Positions 52,681 through 64,000 of a DNA stretch of 64,000 nucleotides are shown here, piece by piece (the first letter of the stretch is position 1; the number at the start of each line of letters is the position of its first letter). The notes under the pieces are model-generated. The model did not search any database. It was not told the origin of the DNA and was given only the letters and a program-made list of their open reading frames with translations. Where the stretch lies: NCBI RefSeq assembly GCF_000220395.1, contig NW_004086916.1, positions 28,683 to 92,682 on the forward strand, in the 5' to 3' direction. A program made the position numbers and the translations under genes. The DNA is from Ichthyophthirius multifiliis (Eukaryota > Ciliophora > Oligohymenophorea > Hymenostomatida).

Positions 52681-53038
52681 GATATTGATATTGATATTGA
52701 TATTGATATTGATATTGATATTGATATTGATATTGATATTGATATTGATATTGATATTGATATTGATATTGATATTGATATTGATATTGATATTGATATT
52801 GATATTGATATTGATATTGATATTGATATTGATATTGATATTGATATTGATATTGATATTGATATTGATATTGATATTGATATTGATATTGATATTGATA
52901 TTGATATTGATATTGATATTGATATTGATATTGATATTGATATTGATATTGATATTGATATTGATATTGATATTGATATTGATATTGATATTGATATTGA
53001 TATTGATATTGATATTGATATTGATATTGATATTGATA
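52681..53038. repeat. GATATT hexanucleotide array, about 59 copies
   Basis: A perfect tandem array of GATATT, about 358 bp, with no visible variant copy. Its period is a multiple of three, so both strands stay open in several frames as simple dipeptide repeats (Asp-Ile, Ile-Asn, Ile-Leu, Tyr-Gln). No start context, intron or flanking coding sequence suggests translation. The exact copy number may be an assembly estimate. Confidence 0.97.
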
Positions 53039-54819
53039 AAGTAAATAAATTTTACAATGATATGTCTCATATTTAAAAAATATAAAAAATTTCAAGTAAA
53101 TTTAAAAAAAAAATAGTAAAGTATTTATACATTTTTTCATAACTTTTAATTTTTTCTTTTTATTTATAATATATTATTTTTGTATTATAAAATGAATAAG
53201 TTTATATTTTTTATTTTTTTTATATTTAATCTTTGAATTTATTTTATTTGAGTTTTATTAAATTCTCTATATTAATATTATTTTAATTTTTTTTTTTTTT
53301 GTATGTAACATATTATATTTATTTTGTTGTTTGTATTTTCTTTCGTTTTTAATATTTTATTTTTTTATATTTCATATTCAAATCACTAAATATAATATAA
53401 TTTTATATATAAAATATAAATTTATTATTTATTTATTTTTTAGTTTTATTTTACAAAATAAATTATAAATTAATAAAGTTGTAATAAATAGACTATTCAA
53501 TAAAACTAAAATTAAAAATATTGAAATTATTTTAAATCATATTATTATAAAATTACATAAAAATTTATATTTAGTTTTTAAAACAATTGTAAAAATATTT
53601 TTTTTTATTTTTAATATATAAATTTTCAAAATATATTTTATTATATAAAATTTCAAATTTATTTTTGCTGTGTGAAAATTAATTCTTCTTTTAATTAAAA
53701 TATAATTTATTTATTAATTATATAATGTTAATATTAGAAGATAAATAAGAATATTAAAACATAACTAAACCTAAAAATCATAATCGACTGATTTTAATAC
53801 ATATATAAAAATATAATGAATTTAAAAAGTTTGTTAAATTTTGAAATTAAATAAAATTACAATCAAATACTTATTTAATCTAATATTATATTTAAATAAT
53901 TTAATATAATTATTAAGTATAAAAACTATATGTTTTCATTAATAGTTAAATTAAAAATTTATATAGAATAATAATTAATAAATTTTTATATTTTGAAATA
54001 TTATTGGCAATTTAAATTAAAATAAATATTATATTTTATTTTTATTTATACATATACTTGCTTATTAAATATTTATCAATAATTCTTGAATATGTTACAT
54101 TTATATATATTTATCTTTAAATATTGCTATTTTTACTATTCTAATATTTTTAATTATAAAATTTAAAGATTTATATTAATATATTTTATTTTCATATATT
54201 ATTAACTTAAATCTTAATTATGATATTCAATATTAATTTGATTTATACTTTATATTTTTTTTTTTAGCTTAATTATACTTATTTTAATGGTTTTAAAATA
54301 AAATAAACAAAATTTTTTCATATATGAAAATATTTTTTTTCTTAAGATCTATTTTCTTAAATAATATTTTAAAATTTCTATATTTTTTATAAATTAATTA
54401 TTTCTCACCTTAATTTTCAGTCTTTTTTATATTTTAAATAAAGATTATTTAATAAAAAAGATTTTATTTCTTTATATAAAAGAAAAATGTATATATCTAT
54501 CAAGACTATACTTTTTATATATTTAAAAAAATGTTAATAAAATAATTTTTTTTCTGTATTTTTATTTTTTTATATTAACTAACTGCTTTAATTTCATTTT
54601 TAATTTACTAATTTATAATTTCTCAGATTTTACTTCAGATATTTATTTGTATTGTCAGAAACATGTAAAAAAAATTTTTCATCTTCTTTTTGTAACTAAT
54701 TTAATCTTATATCAATTTTATTACTTATTTAAGTTAAATTCTATTATCAAAACAATTTTTACACTCTTAATAAAACTTTAATGATAAATCAATTCATAAA
54801 TTAAGCTTCTTATTTTAAG
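53039..54819. other. Intergenic, AT-rich
   Basis: No gene supported. From about 54590 the sequence becomes a little more complex toward the transposase-like remnant that follows. Confidence 0.55.
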
Positions 54820-55470
54820 TCAGTCGTTAAAAGATCTTCAATAATTAGATAGTTACAATTTTAGGTTATTCATTGTATATTTTTTCTAAAATTTTATTAT
54901 GTGAACTGCTTTGGGGGAGCACATCCTTATGCTGATATAAAAATCGGTTATAGATTTGTGTTTTAAAGTCTTCTTGGAATTGGGGATTTTTGTACTCTAT
55001 TATTTTAGATTTGGATATATCCAATTTATTAGATAGTGAAATTATATTATTAGAGTGGCCTACTCTTTTATTTTAATAATTTTGTTTAGAAATATTTTGT
55101 AAACAAAAAGATAACAACAAATAGAAAAAAAATTAACATACTTTTATTTGTAAGTCTATAAAAATTAATAGTGAGATAAATTAATTTTTAATTTTATTTA
55201 TTATTGAATTGTACCGAAATAATGAAATGGAGCCTTATGCCTTTTCATGCCATCCATTCAGATTTTTTTCTCATGCTTCATTAGAACTGCGATTGTAAGT
55301 AATATTATATAAAGGGAGACGTCTTATAATCCCTTTACATTTTTATCATTTTGTGCAAGTAGTAGTGCAGCCTCAGAATAGTGATACTTCATATTTGATT
55401 TATTAACATATACTGATTAGAAGTTTCTAGAAGGTAATTTCTTATTATTTTTCTTAGAAATTCAAGTAAA
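54820..55470 (-). mobile_element. Possible decayed DNA-transposon transposase fragment
   Basis: This stretch is clearly richer in G/C than its flanks. Minus-strand pieces look protein-like: near 55235 NLNGWHEKAQGSISLFRYNS, and from about 55050 down RVGHSNNIISLSNKLDISKS then KIIEYKNPQFQEDFKTQIYN and VLPQSSSHNKILEKIYNEQP. The first piece recalls the NxxEGWH segment near the C-terminus of MULE-type transposases. No complete frame, catalytic triad, terminal repeats or target-site duplication could be recognised. It may instead be a decayed host gene. Confidence 0.25.
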
Positions 55471-56331
55471 ATTTAGTATAGGCATTTAGAGAATTATAAA
55501 AAATAAAAACAAGATAATAATTTTAAACATTATTAAATTATAAGTTTTAAATTATTTGAAAAATAAAAATTGAAATAAAACTGGTTTTATATATTTTTTT
55601 GTATTAATAATAGATCAACGGCAAAAAATTTAGCGAGTTTTTTTAATGGTTTGAATAAATATTTATCTTAAAAAAGTTTTTTTATAAATAATAAAAAAAC
55701 AATATAATAAAGAATAATAAAAAGTAAAAAATATATTTAATTAATATATTTTCACAAAAAAATGAAATAATATTAAACAAAATATACTAAATTAAAAGTA
55801 TTGTAGAAATTTTTAAAAATAAATTAAAAATAGCCAAATTAGATAAAATAAATAGAAATGAGTATAATTTTTTTTAAAAAATAATCTTTTAAAAAAAATT
55901 ATGACTATATTTATTTATATTATTATATAATTATTTATTTTACACTTTATATAATATTTCATAAAAAATAAAATATTGTTTTTGATTTATTATATATTTT
56001 TTTTAAATACATCATGCAATTTTTAATTTATTTTTATGTAAAAGAAATTAAAATATTTTATTTAATATAAATAATTATTCAAACTATAAAATAAAACATT
56101 ATATCTTAAACATATTAGAATTAAGCTTAATTTAATTAATAAAAATCATCAAAAAAAAATGTATATATAATCAAAAATTATAAATAATTGTCATAAATAG
56201 TTTATTTATAAAAAATTAATATTTATAAATATAATAATCATGTATATTTTGCTAAATCTATTAATCTTAAATAAAATATAATTTAGATAAACATTTATAA
56301 TTTAATCAGATAATTTTTTTCCTTTAAATTA
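55471..56331. other. Intergenic, AT-rich
   Basis: Nothing supported. Confidence 0.6.
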
Positions 56332-56860
56332 ATGATAAAAAAAAGTATAGAAATTAATTTTTCTATAAACATTTCAAGTTCAGAAAGCTAAGAATAAGTT
56401 TTTTATCCATCAGTAAATAATAATTAGTATTTTATATAAAAGCTTCTATAATAAGAAAAATTATTATAGCTATTTTATATGCAATAGGTATAAATATACT
56501 TATTTCTAACTACAAAAGAGTGAGCCTAAAAAGTTAAAAAAGAATTATTTCCATAAAGGCGTAAACTACAGTTGCAATGTTATGTTTCCATTTATAAGCA
56601 TGTATAATTAATTTATCTATTGAAAGTTTAGGAATTTTTTTATATTTTAAAAATATTTAACTATTAAGCAAATATGATTAATTAAAAACTAAATACACTT
56701 TCGTATCAAAAATCCTTATTAATGAAGTTATTTTTTATTTAAGATTTTAGATTTTTAGTTAAATTCATCTAATCATAATATTTTTTATTTTTTTAGATTT
56801 TTTTCTTCTTTAATGATTTATTGTAAAAAAAAAAGCATTAGAGTAAATTTTTAAATATAT
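56332..56860 (+). pseudogene. Coding-like stretch with one internal TGA, unidentified
   Basis: From ATG at 56332 a plus-strand frame reads protein-like text (SSSESQEQVFYPSVNNNQYF; QKLLQQEKLLQLFYMQQVQ), meets one TGA at 56521-56523, and then continues protein-like in the same frame (KKELFPQRRKLQLQCYVSIY, KHVQLIYLLKVQEFFYILKI) to about 56830. Family unknown. It could be a decaying gene, two exons with an unrecognised intron, or chance openness in TGA-poor DNA. Confidence 0.25.
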
Positions 56861-59269
56861 AATATTATATGATTTTTAATTATAATTTAAGTTTTTATCA
56901 TGATAATTTATTAAGAATTAATATATATTAAAGAAATTCATTTTATTATTTTTGTTTTAATTTAAGTATAAAAACTAAAATATTTATTAAGATATAATTA
57001 ATTAAAAAAAAATTATTTAATATATATTATAAATTATATGTGTATTTTTTTTTAATAAAATTTTCTATTAATTTATGTATAATTAATAAAATTAGATATA
57101 TATTTCTATTTATTTAAATTAAGATTGTATGTAAATATTGTATAAATTCTTATATTTTGTATAAATAAATATGAAATATAATATATTTTAAATGAAAGAG
57201 ATATTTAAAATAAAATCATATAATAAATATAAAAAATTGAAATAAACAGCTATAAATATATTTTTAAATATTTTATGAAGAATATTTAGAAAATTAAAAA
57301 TAAATGAAAATGTATTAAAATAAAAAAAATTAAATAAAAGAAAAGAAAATAAAGTAATTAATAAAAAGCATATAAAATTTAGAAAATTAAAAATAAAATG
57401 AAAATGTATTATAATAAAAAAAATTATATATATAAATATATAATTATATAAGATATTATTTATTAAATTATATTATTTTATATATTTTATATATATTTAT
57501 TATATATTATTATTTCTTACTATATATTTTATATAATTTAAATATTTTATTTTTAATATATTTCTTAAATTCATTTTTTTTAAACATTTAATTAATTTCT
57601 ATAAATTTATTTTTTTATATGTAATTTATTTTTCTATTAATTATCTAAATTTATTTTTTATATATATATTATAAAAACTAATTATATACAATTTAAATTT
57701 ATTATAAAATTTAAATATAATATATTAATATGAATTTTTTCTTATTTTACATTTATAGTTTTTTTATTTTCTTAATGAAAGCTCTCTTTATAATTATTTT
57801 ATTTTAAAATATTTAATTTTTTTTATTTTATATATAATATATAAATATTTGTTAATTTTTAAATATATAATTTTTTATATATTAATATTTTTTTTTTTAT
57901 TATATACAATATTTTTATTTTTATTATATACATAAATTTAATATTATATTTTTAATATATTAAATATTATTAATTTAAATTTAAATTTATTTCATTTAAA
58001 ATAATTTTACAATTATTATAAATAAAAATAATAATAAAAGTTATATATATAATATAAATAAAAAACTTAATTTATAATATTCATAATATATTCTTTTATT
58101 ATTGAATATAGTAAAAAATATAAAATTTAAAAATTAATTGATTTTTCAAACTATTGAATGTATATAAAATATATTTAAATTATTTTAAAATTATAAATAA
58201 TATAAATATTTATTTCAATTTATATAGATTTCAAATAATTTAATTATAATTATTCTTTAAAATAATTTATTAATATTATATTATGCATTATATAAAAAAT
58301 ACATAATATATATTATATGCTAATATTTCAAAATTAATCTTATATTCACTTATTATAAAAATTTAAAAAATATTAGAAAGTCATTTATCTTATACATAAA
58401 ACTAAAAAATCTATTAATGGAATATCTAAATTTTTGCCTTTTTTTAAAAAAAAAATATAAACAGTTTTTAAATAAAAAATTATTTTAATTATCAATAATC
58501 AAATTAAATAAGTTTTATATTTAATAAAACTAATAAAAAAAATAAAGAAAAAATTAAAACTTTTTTTGTATTTTCATTGAAAGTTGGAATAAATTATTAT
58601 ATTATATTAAAATAAAAGTATTATTTTTTAACATTTTTTTCAAAAACAATCAACTTAAAAAAGGTGAGAAAAAACAGATTGAGTTCTTTTTTTTATTGAG
58701 CTTTTAAAAATATAAAACTCTGTTAATTATATGAAAAAGTAAAAAATTTTATTTGATATTGAATAAATTTCTGAAGAATTTTTAAAATATATAATTATTT
58801 TTGAAATTAAGAGGAAAACTATTAAATAACGTGACAATATTTTTAATTAAAAAAATTAATATAAAACGATTAATTTTGAAATTAAATAACTTTAATATTT
58901 AAATTTATTATATTATTATAGTTATCATATTATTGCTAAAATAGTATATAAAAATAAATTAATAAGGCCATTTTTAATAAATATTTTTAGTATTCAATAA
59001 AATTAAGTTTTTAATTAATCCTAATTTCGACAATAATATAATTGTATTTTGATATAGTTCAACTTTTACGATTTACTTCCGCAAAAAATAAAAATATATA
59101 AATTTCTTCTTATTGTCTAATAAACTAATGCAATTTTTTTATATTCTATTTCTTTTTAATATAACAAAAATTTAAAGTTATTTTTTAAAAAGATTTGTTA
59201 AGCCAGATTTTTACTAAATTTTTATAAAAAACTATCAAAATTTATAGAACAAAAAAATATAAAAACACA
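56861..59269. other. Gene desert with a 48-bp direct repeat
   Basis: Extremely A/T-rich. A near-identical direct repeat of about 48 bp occurs at 57285-57332 and 57378-57425. Slightly more complex DNA at about 58560-59100 has no convincing frame. Confidence 0.6.
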
Positions 59270-60640
59270 AATTGCAATTTTTCTTGATAATGATGCTTCA
59301 TCACAATTCAAAACATAGGTTAAATAGACAAATTTAATGTTTTTTTATTTTTAAAATAGTATATTTACGATTATGAAAAATTTAACTGAGATTTGGAATT
59401 TAATACGCCATATTCCCACTGATATATAAATTATTTGGTTTAATTAATTAAAAATTAAGAAATAAAATCAAATAATAATTGAAATGAACTAATAAATAAA
59501 TGAGAAAACTATATAATTTATTATATTGAAATTAAAGTAATAAGAAACTTTATATTCATTTTTATCATCAGATGGTATATAATTTTAAATTAAAGAATAC
59601 AAAAATAATATGTTTTAGATATAAAATGATACAAACTCAAAAATAATTAACATTAATTGATTTAATGCTTTTATTTATAATAATTAATTTAAATAATATT
59701 TTAGTTAAATATATCATATTATTTATTATTTTTAACTTTATTAATCTTATAATCATTTATATAAATAATTTAATTAATTATTTATCAATTAGTTTAAATA
59801 ATACATTTTAAATTTGTTATTTTTTGATTGTTTAATATTATTTAGTTGTTTGAAAACAATTTTTACCAGTTTTTTTGGTCAAGTTTTAAAATGTCTTAAA
59901 ATCAGATACCATCAATTTTTTTTTAATTTTAAAATTTCATATAATTTTCGTAAAAAAAAAATTATTATAATTTTTAGACGCATTTTAAAAATTATAAAAT
60001 TTTAAATAAACAATATAAAGTGAAGAGAAACCACGCAAAAAATTTTCATCAACTCTCCCTTCCTTTCTATATCTGTTTAAAATAAACTTAAAAAACTTTA
60101 AATTAAAATTTTCATCAAAAAAAGTGCAAAGATAAAACCAAAAAAATAGATAGCTTAGATGGCTCTATTATAATATATAAAAAGTATTACTTAAAGGCAC
60201 TATGAAAAAAATACAATAAAAGTATTAGTACTCATGAACTAAAAGTATAAATTAATGTAATTTTTTGTATATTTGATGAAACAATGAATGGGCCCAATAA
60301 AATTTAATTTATTAAAAGAAATTATAAATTTATGAAAATTAATGAAAATTCTAAAAATTTAGCTTAGCTCATCAAATTAAAAATCCACTTTAATCTTAGT
60401 TTTTATAATAATAATTTTTTAAATATTTTACTAAATATGTATTTTATAATATGAGTAAGAATTATAAACATGTTAATCTTATTCACAAATTTATAAAATA
60501 ATTATTTGATAATGAGGACGAATATGCAAAAAGAAATCTTTGTTATAGAAAAAAAAAAATCAAAGTAATTAATAAAACAAGCAGAAAAAATATTGAAGTA
60601 AATAAAATATGTTTAAAATGAATAATCACAGCAGAAAATT
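59270..60640 (+). mobile_element. Possible decayed transposase-like sequence and small ORF
   Basis: Scattered plus-strand coding-like pieces in richer DNA: IAIFLDNDASSQFKTQVKQ (about 59275-59335), loosely like the QDNAxxH segment of Tc1/mariner transposases; IWNLIRHIPTDIQIIWFNQ (about 59390-59450); KRNHAKNFHQLSLPFYIC and KTKKIDSLDGSIIIYKKYYL (about 60022-60200); and an intact 57-codon frame at 60451-60621 (MSKNYKHVNLIHKFIKQLF) ending in TGA. Together they suggest an old DNA-element insertion, but no ends, duplication or complete domain are visible. Confidence 0.2.
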
Positions 60641-60987
60641 TTATTATAAAAAACTTTCATGTATATAATCATTTTTAAATATAATAGATTAATAGATAAT
60701 TATCTATTAAAGTACTTTCATTCCTTATTTTTTAATTTTTATTACTTTTCAATTTTTAGTATAAAAAGATATTATAAGTTTAAAAAATAAATAAATTTCT
60801 ATTTAAAAAGTAAAATAATAAATTTTTAGAAAATATAATATAAATTTATATGAATATTTTTAATATATATTTTATTTAATATATATCTTATAATTATTTT
60901 ATTTTACTTTTAAAAAATAACTTTTAAAATTAAAAATATATTTTAAAGTATTTTTTTAACTAATAATTTACTAAATTTATTCACAAA

Positions 60988-61452
60988 ATGGAATAAGATA
61001 ATATGGAGGATTAACTAAGTTTAATAAGAAATGAATATGAATAATATCGAAGATTTTAATTGGATTTGGAATTTGTAAATATGCTTGCAAATCCATACTA
61101 TATAAAAAGTATTTATATAGAATATATATTAAGAAATTATTTATTTATTTTTTAAAAATTTTAATAAGAGTTATATAATAATGGATGTTTTAAAGATTAT
61201 AGATTTATAAATTATTTAAAATATTTATTATATTTTAAATAACCTGAATACTATAAATTTGTAAAGTAAAAATATTTATATATTTTTAAAAACAAATAAA
61301 TATATTAGGTATCATATAGGAGTAAAAATGATAGATTTATTACAAGATGAATAATTTATAAATTAATTATGCGATTAGAATAATGAAGCAATATTGCAAA
61401 ATTAAATTTCAATTCATAAATACTTTTTTAGATATTATAATATCATAAATAA

Positions 61453-61498
<46 letters not shown>

Positions 61499-61512
61499 TA
61501 AATTAATTTTGA
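60988..61512 (+). CDS. MED31: Mediator complex subunit 31 (SOH1)
   Basis: MED31 is a small, highly conserved subunit of the Mediator middle module, which links transcription factors to RNA polymerase II. The signature is plain: RRFQLDLEFVNMLANPYY, NNGCFKDYRFINYLKYLLYF, KQPEYYKFVKYHIGVKMIDL, LQDEQFINQLC, matching the family's ELEFVQCLANPxYL..L and FINYLKYLxYWKxPEYxKFI. Introns: 61109-61168 and 61266-61308. After SIHKYFF the printed frame runs into an (ATA)n repeat and has no TGA. One more T in the run 61424-61429 would give an Asn tract and stop at TGA 61510-61512 (140 residues, near the family's usual length). The 3' end is therefore provisional. Confidence 0.85.
61455..61499. repeat. (AAT)n triplet repeat at the MED31 3' end
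   Basis: About fifteen perfect copies of AAT/ATA directly after the conserved MED31 domain. Depending on frame it reads poly-Ile or poly-Asn on the plus strand. Confidence 0.85.
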
Positions 61513-64000
61513 ATAAAATTATTTTATATATTTATTACTTAATCAAAAAAAATATATAATTTTATTTATTTATAAATAAATATATTTAATAATATTTAAA
61601 GTAATTTTTTTATATATATATAATTTATATAAACATAATCTGAATTTTAATAATTTTTTTTTTTATTATATCATATTTTACTTTTAAATTTTTATTAAAA
61701 TTATTGTTTAATTTTTTATATTCTTTTATTTATTAATTTTAAAATAAATTACACAATAATAAAAAATAATAATATATTAATTTTATTTTTATAAATTTAA
61801 TTATATAATTAAAAAATTTAGAGTTTAACAAACAATTTATTTAGTACATATATAATTTATTTTATATAAAAAATTTAATTTTTTAATTTAAAATTTTTTT
61901 TTTTTTAAATTATTATTATATTATTAAAAAAAATATTTTATTTTTTTCTATAATTATATATTGTTAAATATTTTTTTTTTAAAAAAACATGTCAAAGTTA
62001 TTAAAAAATAAATTTAAAAAATTTTAAATTATAATTTGACATTATTTTAAAAATGAAAATTAGAGAAAATTTTAAAAATAATGGAAGTCAAATAAAATGA
62101 AAATAGTGTAAATTTTCTACACCATCATATTAAATATATAAATATATTGTGAATATTTAAAGAGATATAATTAATACATTATAGAATAAGAAAATATTTA
62201 TGCAGGTATATTTGCTATAAAAATTAATTTAATGTATTTATTACAGGTAAAATAATCAGTAAATAACAAGATAAAATATTAAACTTTAAACCAAATAAAA
62301 TTATTTATTTTATTTAAGTAAATAAATAATAAAGTTCTAGAGTTATTTAATAAATTAAAATTTTAAAATAGTTATTTTAAAAATAAAATATAATTTTTTT
62401 AAAATAAAAAAATTATTTTAAAAAATCTAAATAATTCTCATTTTAAAATATTTATATAATATCTATTAAAATAAAAAATATTAAATGTAAATAAAATTAA
62501 TAAAACAATATGTATTTTACAAAAAAAAATAATTCATATATTTATTATTTTATGAAGAGTTAAAATAAACATATTTTAATAAATAATTATAAATAATATA
62601 TATATATATATATATATATAATTTTTTTTATATCTTTTCTTAAATATTTAATTAAATAAATGATAAATTAATAGTTTTGCTTTTTTATTAAATCATAATA
62701 AAATTAGTAGAAAGGAGATTAATTTTTATACTATTAAGTTTTTTTTAAAAAAAATATTAATATATTGTAATTTATTTTAATAATAAGAAATATATTAATT
62801 AAATTAAATAAAATTTAAATTATTTATAATATTTAATATTTTACATTCATATAATTAATTAAGATATATATCAAAAATTTAATTTTTTTAAAATAAAATG
62901 CTAACATCTAATGAACTTATGGTGAAGTTTAATTTTTATTAGTTTTTATTAAATTATAAGTTAATATGTGAAAGCTAATAATAGTAATTGTATTAAATTT
63001 AAATTATTATTTCAATATTTGGAATAATTTTTTTTTTTATATAATTAAAGCAAATAATTATAAAAATAAATTAAGAATAGAAAATATAAATTTTATAATT
63101 AAAATTATTTTTATTTAAAAAAATCTTAAAATGTATATATTAAATTATGGAATAAATACTTAAAATAATTTCTTAAAAATAATGTAAATAAAATTATTAA
63201 CAACTAATTTATTTTAATTTTAATATTATTGTAATATTAATGATATTGCAAATTTTAATTATATTAATAATTAAAATTAAATATTAATTTAGATTATATT
63301 GATAATCGAAATAATATTGAGTCTATTTATGAAATCAAGAAAATGAAGAACGTAAACATAATATTATATAAAATAATTATTATTTTTTTTATAAATAAAT
63401 ATAAATTTTTAATAGACTTATTTTATAGATTATTGAGTTTTAAAAATATATAAATTATTATTGCAATTTAATAAAATGATTTCGAAATAAAAAAAAAGTT
63501 ATGATAATTATATTAAAGTCAGAATTATAAAATAAGAAAATTTATATTTAAAATAAAAAACAAAGATAATACCTTCCTTCTAAATAATTAAAAAGTAAGA
63601 AATTAATATATAATCAAATTTTATCAATTTTATAAAATCTTTATAAAACTTTTATATAATATAAAATAAAATAAATATTTATTTAAAAATAATATCTTTT
63701 AATATTAATTTATTTTTTATGATTTTTATGAATGAAATTAATTTAATATAATATAAAAAAAATTTAATTTTTTTAAATAATTTCTTATTTAAATTAAAAT
63801 TAATTAATTTTATTTATATATTTTTAATATAGAGAAAATATCAAATTAAGGTATTTATAAGAAAAATCTAAATTTTTTTAAATAATAATTATTTAATATT
63901 ATAAAAAAAAAATATATATAATATAAACTAAATTGAGTAAATGTGAAAAAAATTAAAAAAATAAATAATTAAAAATAATGATTATTATATTATTAGTAAA
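61513..64000. other. AT-rich right end, no gene
   Basis: Near-pure A/T to the edge, with a T(n)A(n) palindrome at about 61972-61987 and a (TA)n tract at about 62598-62621. A small richer patch near 62050-62240 has no convincing frame. Confidence 0.6.

Noticed and set aside
52645-53095. Several long ORFs over the GATATT array, on both strands
   Set aside because: They are dipeptide repeats forced by the hexamer; no start context or unique coding sequence.

Overview
The window looks like nuclear DNA of an oligohymenophorean ciliate, in the style of Ichthyophthirius or Tetrahymena. The genus is an inference; the genetic code is read directly. Every recognisable gene reads through many TAA and TAG codons at positions that suit glutamine, and every stop that could be placed is TGA. 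Intergenic DNA is extremely AT-rich. Genes have many short AT-rich GT..AG introns, mostly 40-90 nt with some near 28-40 nt. An ORF scan with the standard code therefore misses almost every gene here.

Layout, left to right: the N-terminal part of WASH complex subunit 4 (minus, runs off the left edge); a MAPKKK-type kinase (plus); a secreted GH31 alpha-glucosidase (minus); a 1664-residue polytopic PAS protein of the TmcB-like ciliate family (plus); a DENN-domain protein (minus); ribosomal stalk protein P0 (plus); a BET protein with one bromodomain and a NET domain (plus); tRNA-Ala(AGC) (minus); radial spoke head protein RSP4/6 and prefoldin subunit 4 (both minus); a Gln-rich protein of unknown function (plus); a GC-rich island that may be a structured RNA; an ATG1/ULK-like kinase (plus); a possible disrupted R-SNARE; an ARF GTPase; ribosomal protein uL23; an intronless leucine-rich protein; an unknown coiled-coil protein (minus); an unidentified coding remnant; a 1300-residue Cys-rich/EGF-like multi-pass membrane protein (minus); a 59-copy GATATT repeat; weak transposase-like and other remnants in a long gene desert; and Mediator subunit MED31 (plus), followed by AT-rich DNA to the right edge.

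The genes do not form an operon or one pathway. They are ordinary single-copy eukaryotic functions: endosomal actin (WASH), membrane traffic (DENN, ARF, possible SNARE), autophagy-type and MAPK-type signalling, cilia (RSP4/6), chromatin and transcription (BET, MED31), translation (P0, uL23, tRNA), protein folding (prefoldin) and digestion (GH31). Transcription direction alternates, with short divergent gaps at GH31/PAS protein, DENN/P0 and prefoldin/unknown gene.

Main cautions: several genes (P0, BET, ATG1-like, uL23, the minus-strand coiled-coil gene, probably MED31) have single-base frame breaks located at A or T runs, while other long genes have none. This looks more like homopolymer sequencing error than gene decay. 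I found no clear new multi-gene system. The best leads are the structured GC-rich island at 31251-31433, the over-represented T(n)A(n) palindromes, and the Cys-rich membrane protein.
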